A stretch of DNA of 64,000 bases from an uncultured Allomuricauda sp. (GCF_937884665.1 NZ_CAKZYF010000106.1:1-64000); one strand, 5' to 3'. Positions 46,419 to 55,040 are shown, counted from the stretch's first letter. Notes: generated by a model not told the origin, from the letters alone. Program-made: numbers and translations.

Positions 46419-47174
46419 TTAACTGTTCATGGAAGAAATAATAAACTCCTTAAAGTCTTTTGAAATCGGAATAAGATTATTGTTGATGACAATATCCTTG
46501 GAATTTATGGCATCGATATGGTCCACATTGACAATGTACGATTTATGGGCCCTGTAAAACTTGTTCTTGGGCAGCTTTTCGAGATAATCCTTTAAAGGTG
46601 ATCGTACCAAAAACTTTTTGTCCGCTGTATTTACCTCGAGATACACATTGTCCGCTTTTATAAATTGGATGTCCTTGAACTGTATTCTATAATAGAGGTG
46701 CTGTTTTTTTACAAAGATGGAATCTTTCAATACGGAATTTGAAGTGAACGCATCTCCTTCATTACCTTCAATTTCCTTACTGTTTTCTTTACGTGAATAG
46801 TTGAAATTGGAAAGGGCAATTTCGATGGAAGTATACAGGTCTTGTTGTTCAAAAGGCTTAACGAGATAACCATCCGGTTTCACGGTTTTTGCATTTTCCA
46901 CTGTTGCCCTATCCGAGTTGGAAGTTACAAATATGAAGGGAATATTGTAATGCTCCCGTATGTGTTTTCCTAAATCGATGCCTGTTTTGTCCGAAGCCAA
47001 GATGATATCGATAAGCACCAAATCCACGTCATTGTTTTTGAGCACGTCAACAGCTTGCTCATAAACGATAACATTATCGACTATTTCGTAGCCGATTTCC
47101 TCCAGCATGGACTGCATATCATCTGCGATGATTACATTATCCTCTACAATCAATATTTTTATGGGGGTTTCCAA
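46419..47174 (-). CDS. LytTR family response regulator
   Basis: A 251-residue regulator. Residues 5-120 are a receiver domain (ILIVEDN acidic pocket, phosphorylated Asp56 in LVLIDIILA, FVTSN Thr, Lys in LVKPFEQ); residues 150-250 are a LytTR DNA-binding domain (IRSPLKDYLEKLPKNKFYRAHKS-type segment, quoted shortened). The start must be TTG at 47174: a TGA lies three codons upstream in frame and there is no early ATG. With the TPR histidine kinase downstream it probably forms a two-component system. Its targets are unknown. Confidence 0.9.
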   Translation of the reverse strand: METPIKILIVEDNVIIADDMQSMLEEIGYEIVDNVIVYEQAVDVLKNNDVDLVLIDIILASDKTGIDLGKHIREHYNIPFIFVTSNSDRATVENAKTVKPDGYLVKPFEQQDLYTSIEIALSNFNYSRKENSKEIEGNEGDAFTSNSVLKDSIFVKKQHLYYRIQFKDIQFIKADNVYLEVNTADKKFLVRSPLKDYLEKLPKNKFYRAHKSYIVNVDHIDAINSKDIVINNNLIPISKDFKEFIISSMNS

Positions 47175-47202
47175 ATCAATTCAAGTTTAGAGAGTTATAG
47201 GT

Positions 47203-47210
47203 CAAAATTA
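47203..47210 (-). promoter_or_regulatory. Promoter -7 element of the LytTR gene
   Basis: TAATTTTG overlapping the menA stop codon; transcription would begin near 47196, about 22 nt before the TTG start codon. Confidence 0.35.
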
Positions 47211-48116
47211 CAAAAAATAATTAACCGCTATTAAAAACAGGAGGGACAACAAAAATGTACTCAGTGCCAATTTCTTAAGTTCTCCATCCAATTTTACCGG
47301 CTCTTTGGTCCGCATTACTTTTGCAAGATGGACCAAAATGGGTACAAATGCCAAAAGGTACCATGCGTCCAAAAGGGGTATTTTTTCTATCCCAGTGTAC
47401 CACAGCATGGACATAAAAGCCAAAAGAATCAGAACCGAATGATACGTTTTCCCCCTACTGAAACCCATTTTTACGACCAAGGTATTTTTTCCGTGTTTTT
47501 TATCAGAAACCACATCACGGAGGTTGTTTAGGTTAAGTACTCCCACGCATAGACTTCCTATGGTAATGGCAGGTAAAACCGCAATCCAATTCCAAGTTTT
47601 CGTGTAAAGGAAAAAGCTTCCAAGTACACCCAACAACCCGAAGAACAAAAAAACCGCAATATCCCCGAGTCCTTGATATCCGTAAGGATTGGTTCCCATC
47701 GTGTATTTTATGGCGGCCCATAAACTAAGGATACCGAGTATACTAAAGATCAAAAACAGCTGTAGGTTTTCCAAGCCAAATGCCACGAACAACAATAATA
47801 AGGCCAGCAAGAAACTCAGGAGCACCGAGGCCACAATTCCCTTTTTTAAGGTCGATTTGCTCAACATACCAGATTGCAGCGCCCTCATCGGCCCAATTCT
47901 GTCCTCGTTATCCGTTCCTTTCACGCCATCACCATAATCGTTCGCGAAGTTAGAGGTGATTTGAAAACCTATGGTGGTCAAAAGGGCCAGTACAAAAATC
48001 CACAAATCGAATGCACTTTGGCCAATTGCCAGGGCGGTTCCCATAAGTATTCCAGAAATAGAAAGCGGTAACGTCCGCAAACGGGCGGCAAGCAACCAAG
48101 ATTTAATAGAAGTCAA
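47208..48116 (-). CDS. menA: 1,4-dihydroxy-2-naphthoate polyprenyltransferase
   Basis: A 302-residue UbiA-family membrane enzyme that attaches the prenyl chain to DHNA, giving demethylmenaquinone. Eight or nine membrane helices; the first Asp-rich motif is in NFANDYGDGVKGTDNEDR (near residue 58) and the second in NLRDVVSDKKHGKNTL. The start is a TTG at 48116, three bases after the SPOR-like gene stop; the next Met (MGTALAIG) would remove part of the first helix. It is translationally coupled to the SPOR-like gene. Confidence 0.93.
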   Translation of the reverse strand: MTSIKSWLLAARLRTLPLSISGILMGTALAIGQSAFDLWIFVLALLTTIGFQITSNFANDYGDGVKGTDNEDRIGPMRALQSGMLSKSTLKKGIVASVLLSFLLALLLLFVAFGLENLQLFLIFSILGILSLWAAIKYTMGTNPYGYQGLGDIAVFLFFGLLGVLGSFFLYTKTWNWIAVLPAITIGSLCVGVLNLNNLRDVVSDKKHGKNTLVVKMGFSRGKTYHSVLILLAFMSMLWYTGIEKIPLLDAWYLLAFVPILVHLAKVMRTKEPVKLDGELKKLALSTFLLSLLFLIAVNYFL

Positions 48117-48119
48117 ATT

Positions 48120-48719
48120 TTAAAATGGGTCTTCAATTTTAATCCGTTTCCCCTCTTTATATGAAGCAACGAACGCATCGTTGAAACCCATATCCACTAA
48201 TTGTTTTCTAAACGTCTGCGCTTCAGACAAGGTTTCAAAAGTACCCAAGGAATAGGCATAAAAGGGATTGGTCTTGACAAACAAGGTATTGGTCAGTGAT
48301 TCCGAGGTTAAAGTCACATTGTTATCCACAAAGGATTTCACTTGGACCGAATAAATTTTTTCCTTTTCCAAAAACGCCTTGGCCAAATAAAACTCTCGGA
48401 CCAGGCTTAACTCCTGATTCTCAATTTTCAGATTGTCTATTCTTGTTTTTATAGCGTCCAAGCTGTCAATGGAGACCAACAGATTGTTCTGGTTCTCAAT
48501 AGCATTTTTACTACTTAGACCTGCGGTGAAAGAAGTAATCGCTAAAATTCCAACAACAAAAAGCAGGGTAATGCCCAGTAAGACATTTCGCTGCAACCTG
48601 AGCTTGCCCAAATCTTTGTTTTTGAACTTGATCTGGTCCAACAATCGCTCATTTATAATCTGTGCCTTATCTATATCCTTATGGAGTTCCAGCAAATCAC
48701 TTTCTTCAATAAATGGCAT
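48120..48719 (-). CDS. Membrane-anchored coiled-coil protein with SPOR-like C-terminus
   Basis: A 199-residue protein. Residues 1-42 are charged and helical, 47-70 a membrane helix, 75-110 a coiled coil, and the last 80 residues resemble a SPOR peptidoglycan-binding domain (SVQVKSFVDN, YAYSLGTFETLSEAQTFRKQL, with the two repeats and Gly-aromatic positions typical of SPOR). SPOR domains bind denuded septal glycan. It is unusual for such a gene to head the menA unit. The assignment to SPOR is by pattern only. Confidence 0.65.
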   Translation of the reverse strand: MPFIEESDLLELHKDIDKAQIINERLLDQIKFKNKDLGKLRLQRNVLLGITLLFVVGILAITSFTAGLSSKNAIENQNNLLVSIDSLDAIKTRIDNLKIENQELSLVREFYLAKAFLEKEKIYSVQVKSFVDNNVTLTSESLTNTLFVKTNPFYAYSLGTFETLSEAQTFRKQLVDMGFNDAFVASYKEGKRIKIEDPF

Positions 48720-48737
48720 ACTAGGAAGGGTTATTAG

Positions 48738-48809
48738 TTGATGTTACTTAAAAAGGTAAACATCAAGGTGTTAGTGTATATTTACAAATGTAAAATTTTT
48801 GCTAACACC
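48738..48809 (-). repeat. Two abutting inverted repeats upstream of the SPOR-like gene
   Basis: Repeat 1: TTGATGTT (48738-48745) with AACATCAA (48759-48766). Repeat 2 starts at the next base: GGTGTTAG (48767-48774) with CTAACACC (48802-48809), with a nested TTTACA (48781-48786) and TGTAAA (48789-48794) hairpin in its loop. All arms are perfect. The block fills the gap between the CvfB-like gene and the SPOR-like gene start at 48719. It could be a structured leader, a twin operator or a terminator pair. Confidence 0.6.
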
Positions 48810-48844
48810 ACAAAGGAAGAAGGCATAAATTTGTTGCTGTTTTT

Positions 48845-49684
48845 TCAACGGCTTTTATTTAAATAGATGCCATCTTCCTTGATTAAGATTCTTTTTTCTT
48901 TATACAAGGTACCTATCGCTTTTTTGAAAGCTTTTTTACTCAAGTGCAACACCTTTTGAATCTCATCAGGGGATGTTTTGTCATGCAATGCTAAAAAACC
49001 ACCGTTAGCTTGCAGTCTCTCAAAAACAAGTTCAGCAGTGGGGGCTAACATACTTGCTCCAATAGGTTGTAAGGTCAAATCTATTTTGTTGTCTGGACGA
49101 ATTTTCTTGATATATCCCTGTACCCTCTCCCCGATCGAAAGCGGTTGAAAGACATCACTTTCGAAAAGTAATCCTGAGTACTGGTTTTCAATAATGGCCT
49201 CCCAACCCAAAGGCGTTTTTCGATAAATTAAAAGTTGAACAGGCGTATTGATTTTAAAATGTGGAGCTTCATTTGACAAAAACCGCTTTATTCTGCTGGA
49301 CGCCACCAAACGAAACGAATCTGGGTCCAAGTAGCAACGGACCACATATTTTTTTCCTACTTCCATGGTTACTTTCTGTTCGCGAAAGGGAACTAAAAGG
49401 TGCTTTTGCAGACCCCAGTTAAGAAAAGCGCCATAGGGACCGACGTCCATCACCTCTAAAAAAGCAAAACCGTCCCGTTTTACCAAGGGCTCCAGTGTAG
49501 TGGCGATCGGGCGTTGTTCGTTATCCAAGTAACAAAAAACCTTAAGTTCGCCATCCATAGTATATGTTTCAGGCACGTATTTATTGGGCAAAAGAATTTC
49601 CGTTCCCTCCGCATCGCCCAAGAAAAGACCAATTCTTGTACTCCGTAGTATCTTTAAGGTGTTGTCACTTCCGATTTTAATCAC
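48845..49684 (-). CDS. cvfB: CvfB-like S1 RNA-binding protein
   Basis: A 279-residue protein with three S1/OB-fold RNA-binding modules and a C-terminal winged helix (LQANGGFLALHDKTSP, then VLHLSKKAFKKAIGTLYK), the arrangement of CvfB, which affects virulence-gene expression in Staphylococcus. Segments such as FLEVMDVGPYGAFLNWGL and IEENQYSGLLF are S1-like. The start is GTG at 49684, four bases downstream of a TACTTTTG -7 element, so its mRNA may be leaderless. It separates menD from menA. Confidence 0.85.
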   Translation of the reverse strand: MIKIGSDNTLKILRSTRIGLFLGDAEGTEILLPNKYVPETYTMDGELKVFCYLDNEQRPIATTLEPLVKRDGFAFLEVMDVGPYGAFLNWGLQKHLLVPFREQKVTMEVGKKYVVRCYLDPDSFRLVASSRIKRFLSNEAPHFKINTPVQLLIYRKTPLGWEAIIENQYSGLLFESDVFQPLSIGERVQGYIKKIRPDNKIDLTLQPIGASMLAPTAELVFERLQANGGFLALHDKTSPDEIQKVLHLSKKAFKKAIGTLYKEKRILIKEDGIYLNKSR

Positions 49685-49688
49685 AGTG

Positions 49689-49716
49689 CAAAAGTAGTGG
49701 CTAAACCGTAAACAAA
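49689..49716 (-). promoter_or_regulatory. Promoter of cvfB, giving a leaderless mRNA
   Basis: Minus strand: TTTG at 49716-49713, 16 nt, TACTTTTG at 49696-49689, four nt, then the GTG start at 49684. It overlaps the T tract of the terminator of the preceding gene. Confidence 0.45.
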
Positions 49717-49738
49717 AAAAGCCACCAAATGGTGGCCT
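49714..49738 (-). terminator. Terminator of the DUF2853 gene
   Basis: On the minus strand GCCACC (49736-49731), loop ATTT, GGTGGC (49726-49721) and seven T. It follows the stop at 49759. Confidence 0.85.
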
Positions 49739-49758
49739 TCATAGCTAAACGATTTTTT

Positions 49759-50100
49759 TCAATTATATATCGATTCTTTTCCAAAGTGCTTTGCCAACAT
49801 GTAATAGATGACCGCTCGATGCTTACTTTTCTCCGACCTTCCGTATTTGTCGATGACCGTATTGATGGCGTCCATAAGTTCGGCGCTGTCAGCAAGTCCC
49901 AACTTTTTCATCAAAAAATTCTTCTTGACGGTTTCAAGTTCTTTTTCATCAGAGCCTGAAACTTTAGAAGCGTCTAAATTGTAAATAGCCGGTCCCAAAC
50001 CGATGGCAACTTTGTTCAACAAATCCATATCTGGGGTCTCTCCAAATTTGTCCTTGATATCCGCTGCGTATTTCTCAACCAATTCGTCTCTTTTACTCAT
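49759..50100 (-). CDS. DUF2853 family protein
   Basis: A 113-residue acidic cytoplasmic helical protein matching DUF2853, of unknown function: RDELVEKYAADIKDKFGE, then a central ASKVSGSDEKELETVKKNF and a C-terminal SKHRAVIYYMLAKHFGKE. It lies just downstream of menD, with its own terminator. In related bacteria it often sits among men genes, which is a positional link only. Confidence 0.85.
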   Translation of the reverse strand: MSKRDELVEKYAADIKDKFGETPDMDLLNKVAIGLGPAIYNLDASKVSGSDEKELETVKKNFLMKKLGLADSAELMDAINTVIDKYGRSEKSKHRAVIYYMLAKHFGKESIYN

Positions 50101-50144
50101 AATAGTCAGTGTTCTTTACGTGTTTATAAGATTGTAGTATGCTT

Positions 50145-51881
50145 CTAAGATATAAAATCAAAGTATTCGAGCAAAATTTGGTCATTCTCCAATCTTGGCG
50201 TGAACACCTCTAAAATCTTTGGTTTTTCGGAAGTTGTATAAAAACTTTTGAGCGCATTTTGTAGCTCATTGGCATTAGTAGCCACCAAGTATTCAAACCC
50301 GAACATAGCAGCCAGGTGTTCGGCCGTCAGTTCATGTACCGTTTCAAAAAAAGATGAAAATTCGATGGTATCTTCTTTACCCGGAAGAATCCTAAAAATT
50401 CCACCTCCGTTATTATTGATATTGATTATCCTAAAGTCACTTCTCATGCCTTTGAACCAAAGACCATTGCTATCGTACAAAAAACTCAAGTCCCCTGTTA
50501 TCAGCAAGGTTGGCGAATCATGATGTACCGATGCTCCTACCGCTGTGGCCGTACTGCCATCAATACCGCTCGTACCTCGATTACAATAGACGCTCAGTGA
50601 GGCGTCCATGGGAAACAACTGGGTGTAGCGCACAGTAGAGCTATTTGCCAAATGCACCTGATAGTGTTTGGGTATGGTCATTTGAAGTTGATGGAAGACC
50701 GAAAAATCCGAATATCCAATCTTGTTGAGATAAGCCTCCCGTCTTTGTTCATAATTGGCTTTGACCCCATCCCATAACATGCGATACCCCTGCTCCGGTG
50801 CCTGCGGGCTGACAAGTGATTTAAAAAAAATAGTAGGTTCAATGGCAGCATGCCTCTCTAAACAAAAAAATGTATCGTATGCCCTATTTTGACCCACATG
50901 CCAATGGACTTTAGGGTTGTATTGACGAAGAAAAGCCTTGATTTTTTTGGATACGATCATTCCGCCCACGGTAAGCAGTAGGTCTGGTTGCAGTGCTTTA
51001 AAAAGTGCTTCTTTGTTTTCAGATTTTTCAATCGGGGCGATTATACTATCGATACTTGGGAAAAAGGCATCATGATGCACATTTGAGGTAGTTTCTGTAA
51101 AAACCACGACCGTGGTATCCGCTCCAAGTTTTTCCAGGACATCTTGGGCCAAAGTATCAGGTTGGGCTACGCCTATCAATACCATTTTTTTTGAAGAAGA
51201 AGACCAAATTTTAGAAAAATATTCGAGATCGTCCAGTTTTTCTAATCCTGGTAAAGCATCCTCCTCGGACGGTAATACCACTTTTAAATTGTTGGTCCGA
51301 CCGTAGAGAGGCTCTTCAAAAGGGACATTGATATGAACCGGAAGTCTTTTCACCATAGCGACTTCAAGGGCCTTCAATATTTCGAATTGATTATACGCTT
51401 GTATTTCCTGTTGTGTATGGACAAGCAAGGTTTTATCAAACTGGGCCATTACTTCGGTGGCATGGCTGACATCCTGCTTTAAGTTGGCGGAAAAACCTAT
51501 ATGTTTTTGAAAAATGTCAGTTTGGCGAATGGTCTGTCCATCACCTACATCAATTTTATAGGCGGGCCTATCGGCCGAAACGACAACCAAAGGGACTTCG
51601 CTATAATAAGCCTCTGCAACCGCCGGATAATAATTCAAGACCGCACTCCCGGAAGTGCACAATACGGCAACGGGTTCTTGCAGTTGCCTGGCCATTCCCA
51701 TGGCAAAAAAGCCGGCGCACCTCTCGTCAACAATGCTATAACAATTAAAATAAGATTGCTTTGCAAAGCTCAAGGTCAAAGGTGCGTTTCTTGAACCTGG
51801 TGAAATGACAATGTTTCTGATTCCTTTGGCCTGGAAGGTAAGCACAAGCTGTTGTGCTGAAGGAATGTCTGAGTAAATCAT
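50145..51881 (-). CDS. menD: SEPHCHC synthase
   Basis: A 578-residue thiamine-diphosphate enzyme that adds 2-oxoglutarate to isochorismate in the committed step of menaquinone synthesis. Visible: IVISPGSRNAPLTL at the N-terminus, VDERCAGFFAMGMA with the catalytic Glu that activates ThDP, YCNRGTSGIDGSTATAVG, and the ThDP/Mg motif LLITGDLSFLYDSNGLW (GD...N). Length is standard. ATG at 51881 is chosen over a TTG three codons upstream. A promoter -7 element sits six bases upstream of that ATG, suggesting a leaderless mRNA. Confidence 0.95.
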   Translation of the reverse strand: MIYSDIPSAQQLVLTFQAKGIRNIVISPGSRNAPLTLSFAKQSYFNCYSIVDERCAGFFAMGMARQLQEPVAVLCTSGSAVLNYYPAVAEAYYSEVPLVVVSADRPAYKIDVGDGQTIRQTDIFQKHIGFSANLKQDVSHATEVMAQFDKTLLVHTQQEIQAYNQFEILKALEVAMVKRLPVHINVPFEEPLYGRTNNLKVVLPSEEDALPGLEKLDDLEYFSKIWSSSSKKMVLIGVAQPDTLAQDVLEKLGADTTVVVFTETTSNVHHDAFFPSIDSIIAPIEKSENKEALFKALQPDLLLTVGGMIVSKKIKAFLRQYNPKVHWHVGQNRAYDTFFCLERHAAIEPTIFFKSLVSPQAPEQGYRMLWDGVKANYEQRREAYLNKIGYSDFSVFHQLQMTIPKHYQVHLANSSTVRYTQLFPMDASLSVYCNRGTSGIDGSTATAVGASVHHDSPTLLITGDLSFLYDSNGLWFKGMRSDFRIININNNGGGIFRILPGKEDTIEFSSFFETVHELTAEHLAAMFGFEYLVATNANELQNALKSFYTTSEKPKILEVFTPRLENDQILLEYFDFIS

Positions 51882-51887
51882 GGAATG

Positions 51888-51920
51888 CAAAAATAAAACC
51901 GAAAAGACAAATTCCCCAAA
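51888..51920 (-). promoter_or_regulatory. Promoter of menD, giving a leaderless mRNA
   Basis: Minus strand: TTTG at 51920-51917, 21 nt, TATTTTTG at 51895-51888, six nt, ATG at 51881. It lies in the short gap between menF and menD, so menD can be transcribed independently. Confidence 0.5.
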
Positions 51921-51933
51921 ACCAAGACTGAAT

Positions 51934-52998
51934 TTATAGGATATTCATCATGGTCCTGCTCTTATTTTGGGTTTCTTCCCATTCCTTTACTGGAGAAGAA
52001 CCAGATGTAATCCCCCCACCTACATAAATCTGCACCCGGTCACCGAACAATTGCATACAGCGCAAATTGACGTAAAAGCTGCTTGTGAGGTCTCTACCCT
52101 TATTCAATTCACCAAGATAGCCGGTATAATACATTCTCTGGTAGCTCTCATTTTCTTGAATGAAGGTTTTTGCCAAATCCCTTGGATATCCGCAAACGGC
52201 AGGTGTTGGGTGAAGCAGGTCCACAATTTTTTTTATTGAGGTACTGTCGGAAAGTCTTGCTTGAAATTCAGACTTTAGATGCCAAAGTTTACCTGCCAAA
52301 ATGGTTTGGGGTCCACTAATTTCCAGATCGTGAACTTCTGCCGATAGTTTATTTTTTATAAATGTTGTAACCACTTGTTGCTCTAAACGCTCTTTTTCGC
52401 TCCATTGTGGTTCCTGTTCTTCTTCGTAGGGAAGCGTTCCTGCAAGAGACATGGTTTTCAAGCGACCACCAACCACTTCCATGAAGGTTTCGGGAGTAGC
52501 GCCTATCCACAGGCCGGTCTGGGGATGAAAGAACAAATAGCAAAAAGCTGATGGATATAAATTCAGTAAGCGAACTGTTAGGGTTTTTATATCCACCTCA
52601 ACCTTGACCTCAATTTTTCTAGAAAGTACCACTTTTTGCAGGGGACCCGAACACATGGTGTCAATTGCCTTTTGAACCAATTCCAAATATTCTGACTTTC
52701 CAGCATCATAGCTAGGAAAGCTATCCGCGGCAGTTTCAATCTTTGCAATGGTGAAGGGCGCTTTAACTTCATCATCAGGAATCAGAAGAACTGGACTTTC
52801 GCCACTTTTATAGGGTGCGAATACAAAGCCTCGTTTGTCAAAGTCTGAAGCATAGTAAACCTTTCGGGTCGATTGGAAAACTGCTTTGACCTCAGTTTCA
52901 AAGGGCTTTCGATATAAGCAAACAGGAAAATTGGTATCAATCGCATATTGGACCCGATCCAAAAGTTCATGGAATTTCTTATTGTCGGGGTAATGCAA
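51934..52998 (-). CDS. menF: Isochorismate synthase
   Basis: A 354-residue chorismate-binding enzyme that makes isochorismate. Characteristic stretches are KVVLSRKIEVKV, LWIGATPETFMEV with the chorismate-binding Glu, MSLAGTLPYEEE, HPTPAVCGYPRD and YVGGGITSGSSPVKEWEET near the C-terminus. The N-terminus is short, as in Bacteroidota. No early ATG exists; the TTG at 52998 is the only good start because an in-frame TGA lies three codons upstream. It overlaps menI by 20 nt, so the two are coupled. Confidence 0.93.
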   Translation of the reverse strand: MHYPDNKKFHELLDRVQYAIDTNFPVCLYRKPFETEVKAVFQSTRKVYYASDFDKRGFVFAPYKSGESPVLLIPDDEVKAPFTIAKIETAADSFPSYDAGKSEYLELVQKAIDTMCSGPLQKVVLSRKIEVKVEVDIKTLTVRLLNLYPSAFCYLFFHPQTGLWIGATPETFMEVVGGRLKTMSLAGTLPYEEEQEPQWSEKERLEQQVVTTFIKNKLSAEVHDLEISGPQTILAGKLWHLKSEFQARLSDSTSIKKIVDLLHPTPAVCGYPRDLAKTFIQENESYQRMYYTGYLGELNKGRDLTSSFYVNLRCMQLFGDRVQIYVGGGITSGSSPVKEWEETQNKSRTMMNIL

Positions 52999-53401
52999 TG
53001 GTAGTCAATTTACAGTTCGATATTAAGTTTCCCGCTTCATCCGTGATTTTTATCTCCCACAGTTGGGTGGTACGCCCATTATGTATCATGGCCGCCTTGG
53101 CGTAGACAAATCCTTCGGTAACTGACTTAACATGATTGGCAGATATTTCAATACCACGAACGTAGAATTCCTTAGCATCCAAAAAAACATAAGAAGCGGC
53201 ACTACCCACGCTTTCTGCAAGTGCCACGGAAGCACCTCCATGCAAAACCCCATCCGGTTGATGGACCTTTGGGGTTACCGGCATTTTAGCCACCAGAAAA
53301 TTTTCACCAACATCTACATATTCAATGTCCAAGGTTTCCATTAAGGTGTTCGTACAAATTTGATTGCAAATGGACAGAATTTTTTCCTTGTGTTCCTTCA
53401 T
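52979..53401 (-). CDS. menI: 1,4-dihydroxy-2-naphthoyl-CoA hydrolase (PaaI-type hotdog thioesterase)
   Basis: A 140-residue hotdog-fold thioesterase. The motif QPDGVLHGGASVALAESVGS closely follows that of the Escherichia coli MenI/YdiI protein, including the catalytic Glu in LAESxGS and the LHGGAS turn. RGIEISANHVKSVTEG and LISNCKLTTIAL also match. It splits DHNA-CoA to DHNA before MenA. First gene of the menI-menF unit, overlapping menF by 20 nt, which supports the role. Confidence 0.88.
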   Translation of the reverse strand: MKEHKEKILSICNQICTNTLMETLDIEYVDVGENFLVAKMPVTPKVHQPDGVLHGGASVALAESVGSAASYVFLDAKEFYVRGIEISANHVKSVTEGFVYAKAAMIHNGRTTQLWEIKITDEAGNLISNCKLTTIALPRQ

Positions 53402-53457
53402 CCTGCTATTTTTTGTAAAATTACGGAAAGCTTTTGCAATAGATTTATAAAACCAAC

Positions 53458-54105
53458 ATGTCCGCTAAAGAAAAGAAGGTTGCCTACACCTCCCAAAACA
53501 CCTACTGTACCCTGAATCAGTTCACTCAAAAAACCGAGCGGGTCTGGTTGGTATTTCATGGTATCGGATACCTGAGCAGATATTTTTTGAAACATTTCTC
53601 ACATCTTAATTCAGATGAAAACTATTTCATTGCCCCGCAAGCACCATCTAAATATTATTTGAAAAATGAATACAAATACGTCGGTGCCAGCTGGTTGACC
53701 AAAGAAAATACCAAGATGGAAACTGAGAATCTCATGGCCTATTTGGACCAAGTTTGTCTTGCTGAAGCAATTCTGAGTCATTCTAAGCTTGTTGTTTTCG
53801 GTTTTTCCCAAGGTGTTTCTGTCGCACTAAGATGGATAGCAAAGCGGAAAATAGATTGCCAAACGCTGGTTTTGTATGCGGGCGGTATTCCCAACGAATT
53901 GAATGCACAAAATTTTGAACACTTGAATTTTGACCAGATACAAATCAAAGCTGTTTATGGTGAGCAAGATGCATATTTGAATGAAAAAAGACTGGTTCAC
54001 GAAAAGGAAAAGCTCGACCTATTATTTCAAAAACAACATGAAGTGATTACTTTTAAGGGAGGCCACGAGATGGTACCAAAGGTGTTGAGCAGATTGGTTC
54101 CCTAA
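53458..54105 (+). CDS. Alpha/beta hydrolase, phospholipase/carboxylesterase-like
   Basis: A 215-residue cytoplasmic alpha/beta hydrolase. Nucleophile elbow GFSQGVS near residue 122, Asp in YGEQDAYLN near 176, His in FKGGHEMVP near 202. The elbow form G-F-S-Q-G is that of the YpfH/carboxylesterase group. Substrate unknown. Divergent from menI with 56 nt between. Confidence 0.8.
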   Translation: MSAKEKKVAYTSQNTYCTLNQFTQKTERVWLVFHGIGYLSRYFLKHFSHLNSDENYFIAPQAPSKYYLKNEYKYVGASWLTKENTKMETENLMAYLDQVCLAEAILSHSKLVVFGFSQGVSVALRWIAKRKIDCQTLVLYAGGIPNELNAQNFEHLNFDQIQIKAVYGEQDAYLNEKRLVHEKEKLDLLFQKQHEVITFKGGHEMVPKVLSRLVP

Positions 54106-54109
54106 CGGT

Positions 54110-55036
54110 TTAATTGGGGGTTTCAGCATCTGTAACCTCGGGATAGTAGGCTATTTTACGCGTCGTATATGCGTTGCCCGGGGTCACTATTTTTTTTATC
54201 CAATTTTTGGTTGGATTGTTATCGAACTGAAAAATGTAGGTTTTGACCGATTTTGCATTCTGGGTTTCCGTTGTTTCCTTCGTCAACATGCCATCCGCAT
54301 CGTAACCAAAAGTGAGCTTTTCGTGGGATACGAATTGTTTTTGCGTGGCATCATACGTGAACCTTTCTGATTTTAATCGCTTACCAATTGCATTGAAGGT
54401 TTCCTCCAAGGCACGGTTGGGTTCTCCATCTAAAAATTCCTTGGTGAGAATAATTTTAAAAGTCTGGCCACCACTTCTCTTTTCTGAGGTCCGAATTGAT
54501 TTCTGCAAAATACCATTGGTCGAAAAACTCTGGGTCATTTCGCTCTTGTACTGCTGATATTCCACCGTGGTCTCATCCACTCCTCCTCCATGGGAAGTTG
54601 TAAGCTTTACAAGTTGCCCCTTATCATCGTATTCGTATTCCTGTTGCTCCAAAAACTGCTTGTCGTATGAAATTATTTTTTCCTTGACTTTTTTGAGTGA
54701 ATCCGTCTCGATAGTGTAAAAATTGGCCATGGAGGTAGATGCATCCAAAACCTCATCCTTATAGCTTTCCATACGCTTTTCTACAAGTTCCTCCCCTTTA
54801 TATTTGTAAAGGGTGATATCCTGGTCGGATTCATTGTATCGGGTAACCGAGCGGACCAACCTACTTTTTTCATCAAACTCAAAAAGCTCTCTTCCATAGT
54901 CAGTTATCACCAAGCACGATTTTACGTTTCCGCGTAGGTCAAAATCTTCAACATTGAAAATTTGAATGTCCTGCGCGATTCCCGTTCCGCCAAAAATCAA
55001 AAAGACCAGTACAAGTGAGGTGTAGTTTTTTATCAT
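54110..55036 (-). CDS. Hypothetical secreted protein with YD-like repeats
   Basis: A 308-residue exported protein (signal peptide 1-21, cut near GIAQ). The mature part is beta-rich with repeated strand motifs such as YGRELFEFDEKSRLVRSV, YEYDDKGQLVKLTT and LTFGYDADGMLTKETT, like YD/RHS repeats found in many Bacteroidota secreted proteins. RHS-type length and toxin end are absent. Function unknown. It starts just five bases downstream of a TAATTTTG element. Confidence 0.65.
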   Translation of the reverse strand: MIKNYTSLVLVFLIFGGTGIAQDIQIFNVEDFDLRGNVKSCLVITDYGRELFEFDEKSRLVRSVTRYNESDQDITLYKYKGEELVEKRMESYKDEVLDASTSMANFYTIETDSLKKVKEKIISYDKQFLEQQEYEYDDKGQLVKLTTSHGGGVDETTVEYQQYKSEMTQSFSTNGILQKSIRTSEKRSGGQTFKIILTKEFLDGEPNRALEETFNAIGKRLKSERFTYDATQKQFVSHEKLTFGYDADGMLTKETTETQNAKSVKTYIFQFDNNPTKNWIKKIVTPGNAYTTRKIAYYPEVTDAETPN

Positions 55037-55040
55037 ATGC

